From NCBI GenBank assembly GCA_015075175.1, contig JABTUV010000002.1, positions 248,001 to 312,000 of the forward strand: a stretch of 64,000 bases of DNA, written 5' to 3'. The position numbers were made by a program, and so were the translations under genes. The notes beneath the pieces are model-generated. The model was not told the DNA's origin. It ran no database searches and was given only the letters and a program-made list of their open reading frames with translations. Below are positions 8,801-16,351 of this stretch, in pieces; the first letter of the stretch is position 1; the number at the start of each line of letters is the position of its first letter. The DNA comes from a bacterium (lineage in GTDB: Bacteria; Hinthialibacterota; Hinthialibacteria; H5-UNCL2).

Positions 8801-10568
8801 TCAGTACGACTCCTGGGGCGCTTCGCCCTGGGGCGTCGTCTGCATTTGAGCCGCGGCGCCCATCGCCATTTGCACCATGGCGGTGATCTCGGCGCCGGGC
8901 ACGATCAGGTCGGCCTGCAGGTCGCCCTTATCCGTACCTACCAGCATGAGGATGCCCAAAGTTATGAGGGCGGAGAAGAAGGGCAGCGTTTCGCCTTGCG
9001 CTCCACCATTTTCTGGGCCAGCCGCAGCATGTCCATCATGCTGAAACGCATCATCATCACCTTGTTGGGGTGCCCTGCTTCTCCAGCGCGTGGAAGGGGC
9101 CGTCGCGCGCCGGAATTGGCCTGCGATACCTCCGAAAGAATGGTCAGCCTTGTCCGTCCCCAGCGCCACTCCCTTCTGCGTCGCCGCCATGCAGGTCCAG
9201 TCCCCGCCGTACATCGCCTTCACCATCCGCTCCATCTCCGGATCACCGTGGCGGAAATCACCATGCGATAGCTGGAGACGCCGTCGGCGCACCCACTGGT
9301 GGTCTCCATACTCATCATGCCTTGCGGCATCATGCCGGTCCTCAGCGACCCCATGGTCTCCATGTATTGCTCGAAGAACTTGAAACCCGCGGGCGGGATC
9401 GACCAGCCCGATCACCTCTTGCACCTGCCATCCCCATGAAGCCGCCGGGCTTGTCCGGCTGCACCTGGTAGGCCACCATCATGTCGCCGGAGAGATGCTT
9501 CATCATCCCGTCCAGCATCTCGTTCATCTTGCGCGTCTCCTCGGCGGTGGCGGGCATGACGACGGTCATGATCTTGTCTTTCACGAAGGCGACCATGGGG
9601 GCATGGAGGCGGCATTGAAGCGGGCGACCGAGGCGATGGCGCTACCCGGTCGGGACGGCGCCCGAATAGGGCAGGTTGGCGGCGCCGGGATTGGCGGCGA
9701 TGAAGGCCGAGAACGGCGTGCCGGTCTTCGGCGTCACCCGCTTGGTCACTTTCACGTCCAGGTCCATCAGGTCCGCCGCCAGGACCATCCCTTCGACCTG
9801 CTTGACCAGGCCCAGGGCGGCGTCCACTTCGGCGGCCAGCGCGGCTTGCAGCATCTGCGCCTGCGCCGCCGCGCGCCCGGCTGCATCTGGCGATGCTCAC
9901 GGCCATCATGTCCTTCATGCCTCGATGCCCGCCTCGATGTCGCGCTGGTAGGAACTCCACAGGCGCGCTATGGGCAGGTGCACGAGCAGGTCGCCGGAGA
10001 CGGCGCACTGGCGCGTGAACAGGGCGGGATGGGTCGCCAGGTGGGCTGCCGCCAGCGCCGAGGCGCTCTGCGGCGAGTCCCCGACGATCAGGTTGTCGCC
10101 GACCAGGGCAAGGACGTAGCGATGAGCTTGTCCCCGGCACGGTGGGACTGGGCGGGCGTAGCCGCCCTCCTCCCGCTTCTCGATGGCGCTTTCGCCGGTG
10201 ACCGGATCCTTGAAGTCGGCCAGGAGTTCCTTCTCGCCTTCACGGGCACGATCGAGGAGGGGCGAAGGCGGCGCGCGCAGGCGCCTTCATGAGCACCAGT
10301 CCGGCAGGCCGGTTCCAGTCCAGGCTGGCCAGCTCCCGCCCGCCCGCGACCCCCGAGGAGGTGGCTTTCAGGAGGTTGGGCAGGCATGCCCAGCACCCCG
10401 GCGGCGAAGCGATCCACGCTTGCGGCCAGCTCCTGCGGGTTGGGAATCTCGACGTACACGAGGGCGTCGGACGGAAGGGCTGAAAACGGCCACTCCGAGG
10501 CGCCGCCGGTCGCCCACGCCGCGGACGACGCCACCGCCATGATGACCAACAACCTGGATACGCGCGCC
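8801..10568 (-). pseudogene. Exported protein of unknown function, broken by many frameshifts
   Basis: The start is clear: ATG at 10568 with AGGAGG 5 nt upstream, followed by a signal peptide (MARVSRLLVIMAVASSAAWA) and FSALPSDALVYVEIPNPQELAASVDRF. Coding sequence then moves between frames: ASLDWNRPAGLVLMKAPA, ALVGDNLIVGDSPQSASALA, ALAAEVDAALGLVKQVEGMV, VAFVKDKIMTVVMPATAEE, LSGDMMVAYQVQPDKPGG, and finally APQESY with TGA at 8801-8803. At least six breaks are needed. The opening resembles exported proteins of the DUF3352 type, which have a similar start, but I cannot assign it firmly. Because the pieces remain protein-like throughout, either recent decay or poor consensus sequence would explain it. 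Expected length is roughly 580 residues. Confidence 0.6.
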
Positions 10569-10913
10569 ATGACCTGCCTCCTGCGGGGAATCCTGGGGAC
10601 GCAACGGCCCCGTCCGTGCGCCCTTGCGCACGCAAGACGAGCCGACTGCGTTTGCGTTACCGTAGAAGTGTAGCCGCTCGCCGCTCCCGCTTCAAGGGCG
10701 ATGCACGGGGGATTCTCCACCGGCGGTAGGAGTCGCCCCCAAGCAGACGATGGGGCGCCAGGGGACGGCTCAGGCCGCCTGAATTCACTTGTTCCCAACA
10801 CCCCGTGCTCTATGATGGGAGGGTCCATCAAACGCGCGGCTCGCCTGGTCGAGATGTGAACCGGAACTCTCCTGGGGAGGTCGCCGGGGGTATTACGTGC
10901 CTTGGAGGGGACC

Positions 10914-11153
10914 ATGCAGACTCTGGCGGTCGTCATCTTTTATACGGGCGCAATCATCGGCATCCTCGGCTATCTCGGAATCCTCTACATCGCATTTAGC
11001 GAGAGCGTGGTCTGGGGACTCGGGTGTCTGTGCGCGCCCATCGTGGTGTTCTTCTTCGTTTTCACGCATTGGGAGGACGCCAAGCCCCTTTTTCTCGTGA
11101 CGGTTTTCGGGTTTCTTCTGCAATTGGCGGCCACCTTCCTGGGCGCGGCGTAG
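10914..11153 (+). CDS. Small three-helix membrane protein (79 aa)
   Basis: The start is the ATG at 10914, with GGAGGGG 3-4 nt upstream. The product is almost wholly hydrophobic: three predicted membrane helices at about residues 3-25, 29-47 and 54-74, joined by a short THWEDAKPLF loop. The WEDAKP loop followed by a third helix is a pattern I associate with small, widely distributed uncharacterised membrane proteins. No enzyme motif is present. It is followed by the AsmA-like gene on the same strand after about 120 bp. Confidence 0.7.
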   Translation: MQTLAVVIFYTGAIIGILGYLGILYIAFSESVVWGLGCLCAPIVVFFFVFTHWEDAKPLFLVTVFGFLLQLAATFLGAA

Positions 11154-11274
11154 ATCCCGGCGCCATCATGGGTGGCACGGGCGATCCTGCTCGTGGTTCC
11201 CGCGGCGGCTTGCCATGCGGCCCTTTCATGGTTAGAATCGAACCCCAACGCTCGCACTGAAAGGTGGCGCTGCC

Positions 11275-12558
11275 ATGCCCGCTGTCCAACGCGCCCGTGC
11301 TCATGGTCGTGGCCGCTGGGTTCTTTTCTTTCTGGTCGTCGTCCTGGTCGTGGTGGGTTTCCGGCCGGTGGCGGCCTGGCTGGCGGAGCGGGCGCTGCTC
11401 GCAGCCGTCGTCGGCGAGCTTTGTGCCCCGCCGCGCGTGACTTCCATCGACGTCGATCTGTCCGAGCGGCGCGCCGTCTTCACCAACGTAGAGCTCGACG
11501 CGCCCGACCACCCTGCGGTTGTCGCCATCGCCCGCCTCGAGCTGTCGGCGCGACCCAGGAGCCTCTGGAGCGATGAACTCGTCTTTCCCGAAATACTCAT
11601 TTCCGGCGTCCAGATCGATTTGTCCGCCGCCGGCGGCGCGCTGCGATCGGGTACCGAGGCGACCGGCCGGGTCTGGTCGCATCTGTCCGCAGGTCAGCTC
11701 GTCATCGAGGGCGCCAGCCTGGAGGGCGACTTCGCGCCCGACCGGCCGACCCGCGCCCGCTGCGTGATCGAGCAGGTTTATTGCGCCGACGTGCGCCTCA
11801 CGCTGTCCGATGCGCCTCCTCCCGCCGGCATCGACTGGGTCCTGTCCGACTGCATGATCGCGCGCTCGACCGCTACCCTCACCGACCACGGCGTCGAACC
11901 GCCCCTGACCCACGCGTTCCAACTGGCCGCGCTGGACTTGGATCGCGTCCATTTTCCCGCTTCCGGTCCGGAGGTCCTGTGGCCGATGAAGGGCGGTGGG
12001 CAGATGCGCGCCGACGGCGAGGCGGGAAGCTACTACTTCTCGGGCGGAGTCAACTTTACCCGGCAGGGCGCGAACTTCACGCTGCGCGCGGACTGCATGA
12101 GGTTGCCCCTGCCGCCCTACTCGTCGCTGCTGGCGCGTCCGCTGGAGTACGGCTACCTCACCGCGACCCTGCACGCGCGGTGCCGTAACAACCGGCTGGA
12201 CGCGACCGCTGACGGCGAATGGAACCGTCTCTGGTTCGCCCCAGAGGGCGCCGACACGACCATCTACGGCCTGCGCGAGAAGGCCGTCTTGGACCTGCTC
12301 CTTGCCAAGGGCAATCGACTGGAGTTTTCCGGCGTCCGCATTACCGGCGACCTGGGCAATTCCGACATTGACTGGCCGGCCGTCCCGCGCGTTGCCCTGG
12401 AGTATCTCCTGGAGCGGCAGCTGCGCCTGGAACTGGGGGCGCCCGGGGTTCTGGGCCGGCTGGCCCTGACGCCGTCGCCCGCGGCGCGTCGCGCCGGGAG
12501 GTCCGCGCCGCATTGGAAAAGTCACACCCGAATCCGAATAAGTGAGAGCGCAAGATGA
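11275..12558 (+). CDS. AsmA/DUF748-like membrane-anchored protein
   Basis: 427 residues with one N-terminal membrane helix (WVLFFLVVVLVVVGF, residues 15-29) and a long beta-rich exported domain. The segments VTSIDVDLSERRAVFTNVEL and LVFPEILISGVQIDLSAAGG resemble the repeats of AsmA-like and DUF748-like periplasmic proteins involved in envelope lipid homeostasis; this is a fold-level resemblance only. The last 30 residues are basic and low in complexity, so the natural C-terminus may be altered. The stop codon overlaps the next start (ATGA at 12555-12558), which indicates translational coupling with the DJ-1/PfpI gene. Confidence 0.6.
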   Translation: MPAVQRARAHGRGRWVLFFLVVVLVVVGFRPVAAWLAERALLAAVVGELCAPPRVTSIDVDLSERRAVFTNVELDAPDHPAVVAIARLELSARPRSLWSDELVFPEILISGVQIDLSAAGGALRSGTEATGRVWSHLSAGQLVIEGASLEGDFAPDRPTRARCVIEQVYCADVRLTLSDAPPPAGIDWVLSDCMIARSTATLTDHGVEPPLTHAFQLAALDLDRVHFPASGPEVLWPMKGGGQMRADGEAGSYYFSGGVNFTRQGANFTLRADCMRLPLPPYSSLLARPLEYGYLTATLHARCRNNRLDATADGEWNRLWFAPEGADTTIYGLREKAVLDLLLAKGNRLEFSGVRITGDLGNSDIDWPAVPRVALEYLLERQLRLELGAPGVLGRLALTPSPAARRAGRSAPHWKSHTRIRISESAR

Positions 12559-13153
12559 GCGCAAAAAAGATCCTTATGATCGTCGGCGACTACGGCGAAG
12601 ACTATGAGATCATGGTCCCCTTTCAGGCGTTGGCCATGCTGGGGCACACGGTGCACGCCGTCTGCCCGGGAAAGAAGAAGGGCGAGAAGGTGCGCACGGC
12701 GGTGCACGACTTCGAGGGCGACCAGACTTACAGCGAGAAACGAGGGCATGATTTCACGCTCAACGCCACGTTCGCAGCCGTGAAGCCGGCAGGCTACGAC
12801 GCGCTGGTCCTACCCGGTGGACGCGCGCCGGAGTATCTGCGCCTGGACAAGGGGGTGCTGGCGATAGTGCGGCATTTCGCCGACAAGAAAAAGCCCATCG
12901 CCGCCATCTGCCACGGCATCCAGCTCCTGACCGCCGCGGGCGTGGTCGCCGGGCGCACGCTGACGTGCTATCCGGCGGTCCGGCCGAAGTCGCCGGCTGC
13001 GGCGGCAGGTGGAAGAACGTGCCGGTCGACGCTGCGGTCGTGGATGGAAACCCTGGTCACGGCGCCCGCCTGGCCCGCCCATCCGCTGGGTTGGCGCGGT
13101 TCCTGGAGGTCCTGGAGCGCGGATCAGGCTGTAGTGGGTGGCAATTGCAATAG
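12555..13153 (+). CDS. DJ-1/PfpI family protein, C-terminal frame breaks
   Basis: Starts MSAKKILMIVGDYGEDYEIM, a class I glutaminase-like Rossmann fold typical of PfpI/YhbO proteins (proteases, chaperones or glyoxal-damage repair enzymes). The nucleophile elbow is IAAICHGIQLLTAAGV, with the expected Cys at about residue 117, and Glu14 in GEDYE fits the family's acidic residue. After LTCYPAVRP (about 12985) the frame breaks: VAGCGGRWKNVPVDAAVVDGN is in a second frame, LVTAPAWPAHP returns to the first, and LARFLEVLERGSG is in the second. The changes fall at C or G runs (for example AAACCCTGG), which suggests homopolymer errors. It is coupled to the upstream AsmA-like gene by an ATGA overlap. 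Confidence 0.8.
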
Positions 13154-13199
13154 GACGTATGGGACGAATGGGACCCATGGGTGCGTGTGAAAGGTCGCG

Positions 13200-14070
13200 A
13201 TGGTAGAAGGGTGGATCCTTCTAGGAGCGGCCCTGGCCGGTCTCTCCTTCTGCTACGCGCTCTATGAGGCGCGGCGGCCGCGCGTCGTGGAAGTGCGTGT
13301 GCGCCACGCCCGCATCCCTGCGGCGCTGGACGGACTCTCGCTCCTCTTCGCTCGACTTCCACCATGGGCCGTTTTTCTCGCGCCGCTGGTTGAGGGAGAT
13401 CGTGGATCGCGCCAACGCGCTGGCCCCTCGACGCCATCCTCCTGGGCGGAGACTATGTGCAGCACCGGCGGCGCTACATCGCCTCGTGCTTTGCGGGCGG
13501 CGCGCCTCTCCGCGCCGTTGGGCGTGTACGGCGTGCTCGGCAATCACGACCATTGGGAGGACGCGGAGGCCACGCGGGCCGCAATGCGCCGCGCCAGCAT
13601 CACCTGCCTGGACAACGCCGCCGTCTGGCATGGAGAAAAACGGCGCGCGCCTGCGCCTGGGAGGCGTCGGCGACCTTTGGGAGGACGCGCCCGACCTTGC
13701 GCCCACCCTGGCGGGCGTGAACGGACGCGACTTCGTGCTGCTGCTCGCGCACAATCCCGATTACGCCGAGGAGATGCCCGGCGATCGCGTCGATCTCATG
13801 CTGGCGGGCCACACCCACGGCGGCCAATGCACGGTGTTCGGCCTGTGGGCGCCGTTCATCCCCTCGCGCTACGGCCAGAAATATCGCGCCGGCGTGGTGG
13901 TCGCTCCCGGCACGACGGTGTTGGTTTCGCGTGGACTGGGGGCAGGCACGCCGCCGGTGCGCTTCGCCGCTCCGCCCGAGATGATGCGGCTCGTGCTCGA
14001 ACATGACGCCGGCGCGACGCCCCAACCTCGGCCCATGGTGTCGGTGGTCGGAAGCGAGGCGAAAACGTGA
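13200..14070 (+). pseudogene. Membrane-anchored metallophosphoesterase (YaeI-like), several frameshifts
   Basis: The ATG at 13200 opens a protein with one N-terminal helix (WILLGAALAGLSFCYAL) and the calcineurin-like phosphoesterase motifs in order: DFHHGPFFSRRWLREIVD, GGDYVQHRRRY, GVLGNHDHWEDAEAT and AGHTHGGQCTVFG. These ligand two metal ions. The family includes UDP-diacylglucosamine hydrolases and YaeI-type enzymes. The motifs lie in different frames, with breaks near 13350, 13430, 13490 and 13630; from about 13640 to the stop at 14070 the frame is intact. Every motif survives, so sequence errors are more likely than true loss. Confidence 0.75.
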
Positions 14071-14089
14071 CAGGCGACAAGGCCGCTCC

Positions 14090-14300
14090 TATGCCGTTCT
14101 TTCGATACGCGCCTTCGGCGCTACTCGAGAACTCGGGTTTTTTGTTTATCGGTACTCGAGAATTCGGGTTTTTCTCTTTTTGCCGCTGCCTGAAAACGGG
14201 AAAAGGTAAGCCGTGTCCTCGAGTAGGCCCCGCCGCAAAATCTCGATTCAAAGCAGAATCTAACGTCGGGGCCGTATCGAGAGGTACGGCGGCTTGGATG
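14090..14300. repeat. Two opposed copies (D1, D2) of the CTCGATACG hairpin element
   Basis: D1 (14096-14140) reads TTTCGATAC, stem GCGCC-TTC-GGCGC, then CTACTCGAGAACTCGGG and a T-rich run; a half copy (GTACTCGAGAATTCGGG) follows at about 14152. D2 (14214-14290, opposite orientation) has TCCTCGAGTA, inner arms GGCCCCG and CGGGGCC around a ~40-nt loop, and CGTATCGAGAGG. They fill the gap between the metallophosphoesterase and the convergent oxidoreductase gene. Confidence 0.75.
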
Positions 14301-14330
14301 CGGTGAGTTGGCCGCCGGAAATCGTGCTCT

Positions 14331-15608
14331 TTACGCTTGCGCGCGACCGAAATCGGGAATCTTCATCGTCTCCCCGCCCTTGAGCGCCGACTTGTGCGCC
14401 ACGATCCCCGGCGCCGTGTAGGCTACCGCCTCGTACACGTCCACCTCGGGCGGGCGCCCCTCCAGGATCGCCTGAATGAACTCGTGCGTGATGAAGGTAT
14501 GGCTGCCGCCGTGCCCCGAGTCGTGGCGCATCGTTTCCGGCAGCATTTCCCAGAAATTGGGCACGTTGTACACCGAGAAGTGGCCGTAGTCCTTCAGGTT
14601 CTCCTGTTCGCCCAGGCGCGGATCGCGCTGCGGGTAACCCAGCTTGTTGGCGGACCCTTCCGGCCGCCACATCACCAGCGACATCTTGTCGCCGTAAAAG
14701 GAGCCGCGTTCGCCGCCGCCCGCCGCCAGGTGCCAGCACACCGACACGCGCGCCGCGTGGCCCTTCTCCGTCCTGAAGAAAGCCGTCTCGTTCCAGAATG
14801 GATTCTTGTAAGCGTTGCCCACGAGATCCGGGTTGTCGTCGCCCCATCCCAGGCAACTGACCTCGACCAGCCGCTCCCCTGTCACGGGCACGATCATGCC
14901 GGTGCAATGGGTGGGATAGAGCATGGGGGGAAGGCCGTGCCGCCAGGTGGGACGCGTCGCGTTTTCGCGCAAGCAGAGATTACCCTGGGCGTCCTCGAAC
15001 CACAGGTTAACCAACCCTTCGTGATGGTATTCGCTTTCGGTATAAAAGAGCGTACCGAACGCGCCCGCCCGCGCGAACTTGCGCGCCGCGATGATCTCGC
15101 ACATGAAGTGGCTGGTCTCCGACATCATATAGACCATGCCGGTGGATTTCGCCGTGTCGATCAGCTTGCGGCAACCGGCGAGGTCCAGGGCGGCGGGCAC
15201 GGCGGAGATGACGTGCTTGCCCGCCTTCATCGCCGCCACGGACATCTCGACGTGCAGGGGCGCGGGCGTGAAGACGCCGACCGCGTCCACATTCCTATCC
15301 CGGAGCATCTCTCGATAGTCCGTGTACGGGGTCGCCTGTGAGTTGTAGACGCGCTGCAAACGCTGGATGCGGTCCTGGCGCAGGTCGCAGACGGCGGTCA
15401 CCCGGCAGTTGGGATGTTCGTGCCAGTAAAAACTGGCGCCGAAGTTACCGCCGATGACCCCCATGCGCACGACCCGGTCGGTCTTCTGCTGGTAGGGGGC
15501 GAAGTCCATCGCCAGGGTCTTGGGGACCTGACCGGCCAAGAGCGCGGTTCCCGCCAGCCCGGCCAAGAGGTCGCGTCGTGAAAACGGGGAGAGCAAATCG
15601 TGTTGCAT
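14331..15608 (-). CDS. TAT-exported Gfo/Idh/MocA family oxidoreductase
   Basis: 425 residues from the ATG at 15608 (MQHDLLSPF). A twin-arginine signal is present (SRRDLLAGLAGTALLAG). The Rossmann nucleotide-binding start is VVRMGVIGGNFGASFYWHEH, followed by the family segments TAVCDLRQDRIQRL, VDAVGVFTPAPLHVEMSVAAMKAGKHV and, in the second domain, TESEYHHEG. These enzymes oxidise or reduce sugars, inositols or related polyols with a bound nicotinamide cofactor; exported members are common in polysaccharide degraders. The frame stays open upstream to 15797, but that part belongs to the structured leader and contains a terminator, so the later ATG is preferred. Substrate unknown. Confidence 0.85.
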   Translation of the reverse strand: MQHDLLSPFSRRDLLAGLAGTALLAGQVPKTLAMDFAPYQQKTDRVVRMGVIGGNFGASFYWHEHPNCRVTAVCDLRQDRIQRLQRVYNSQATPYTDYREMLRDRNVDAVGVFTPAPLHVEMSVAAMKAGKHVISAVPAALDLAGCRKLIDTAKSTGMVYMMSETSHFMCEIIAARKFARAGAFGTLFYTESEYHHEGLVNLWFEDAQGNLCLRENATRPTWRHGLPPMLYPTHCTGMIVPVTGERLVEVSCLGWGDDNPDLVGNAYKNPFWNETAFFRTEKGHAARVSVCWHLAAGGGERGSFYGDKMSLVMWRPEGSANKLGYPQRDPRLGEQENLKDYGHFSVYNVPNFWEMLPETMRHDSGHGGSHTFITHEFIQAILEGRPPEVDVYEAVAYTAPGIVAHKSALKGGETMKIPDFGRAQA

Positions 15609-15658
15609 AGGAGATGCCCCTTGTCTGTCGCGTGGGATAGGGTAAGGGGAGAATAGCA

Positions 15659-15694
15659 CAAAAACGAAGGGCCGGGAATTCCCGGCCCCTTCGT
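15659..15694 (-). terminator. Intrinsic terminator between the structured leader and the oxidoreductase gene
   Basis: On the minus strand, ACGAAGGGGCCGGG-AATT-CCCGGCCCTTCGT (one bulged base) is followed by TTTTT and GTGC. It is the strongest terminator-shaped sequence seen in the window. It lies about 50 nt before the oxidoreductase start, the position expected for an attenuator or for the end of a small RNA. Confidence 0.7.
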
Positions 15695-15821
15695 CGATGT
15701 ACTGCCTGTAGTGAAAGGTGACTATCTCGGAAGCCCGAATGAGGTACTGCTCACCCGCTCCCACCGCCGCCATGGCCGCAAGTGGAGTCACCTCCAACAG
15801 GACGTGTCCAGGAGGCTCGGC

Positions 15822-15875
15822 TTACCGAGCTTCTGCCTCCCGACAGCCACCTACGCTCGTACTGTTTGTACTCAT
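15822..15875 (-). CDS. Possible 17-residue leader peptide in the structured RNA
   Basis: ATG at 15875 is preceded by AAAGGAGGT about 9 nt upstream and encodes MSTNSTSVGGCREAEAR, ending in TAA. Its 3' half overlaps the GGAGGC...GCTCGG hairpin, so a translating ribosome would disturb that structure. There is no homology evidence for the peptide. Confidence 0.3.
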   Translation of the reverse strand: MSTNSTSVGGCREAEAR

Positions 15876-15967
15876 GTAGTGACCACCTCCTTTCGCGATA
15901 AACGAAAGAAATCACATACCGGCGGCTATGTCAAGTTGAAATCCGGGGGGCGCGTTATCCCCCCCAA

Positions 15968-16076
15968 CCCCCCTTGTTAAGGGGGTAGTGTGGAGTGAGC
16001 CAGCTTGCTGGCGCGCGCAGCACGCTGCGCAACGACGGCGCATCATCCTGCCCGCCCCCCCCTTGTTAAAGGGGGG
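15968..16076. repeat. Two poly-C hairpins flanking a GCGCAGCACGCTGCGC palindrome
   Basis: CCCCCCTT-GTT-AAGGGGG at 15968-15985 and a longer copy at 16055-16076 flank the 16-bp palindrome GCGCAGCACGCTGCGC at about 16017-16032. Three repeats of two families are nested within 110 bp in the gap before the first beta-helix gene. Confidence 0.8.
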
Positions 16077-16158
16077 AGTCATACCGCCCTCGCCCGATAA
16101 CGTTATGAGACTCAATTCCAGTCGCTCCTGCCGGCGCTCTTCCCGCTTGCAGTTAACG

Positions 16159-16187
16159 TTGACACTCTCACATGCCCTTACTAGACT
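16159..16187 (+). promoter_or_regulatory. Promoter of the first beta-helix gene
   Basis: TTGACA (16159-16164) and TAGACT (16182-16187) are separated by exactly 17 bp, a good sigma-70 match about 165 bp before the start codon. The gap up to 16352 holds no other recognisable gene. Confidence 0.55.
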
Positions 16188-16351
16188 TCGGTTCGATGAT
16201 GACATACCGGCTGGGAAACAAGAGGTTTGCGGATTGCATCAAGTCCTGCCCTGAACCCTCGCTGTCAATGCCTTCCGTCGGCGGTCCATCGCGCCGGCGG
16301 CTTCGTGGGATTAGGTTGAACCTTTTTGAGCCATAAGAAAGCCGACCCGAG

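Larger units (their letters stand above)
15655..15905 (-). ncRNA. Candidate structured leader or small RNA with terminator, upstream of the oxidoreductase
   Basis: Read on the minus strand, this ~250-nt stretch holds a series of hairpins: CTTTCG..CGAAAG covering an AAAGGAGGTGG ribosome site; a nested helix TGTC-GGAGG-(CAGAA)-GCTCGG-TAAG-CCGAGC-CCTCC-GGACA; GGAG-GTGA-CTCC with a GNRA loop; TCGG-GCTT-CCGA; and a final GC-rich palindrome followed by TTTTTG. A 17-codon reading frame begins right after the ribosome site. It could be a riboswitch, an attenuator with leader peptide, or an independent small RNA. No known Rfam class is recognised. Confidence 0.5.

Noticed and set aside
15711-15980. 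Plus-strand 89-codon frame over the structured leader
   Set aside because: The structure, ribosome site and terminator all face the minus strand; the plus frame has no start signal.
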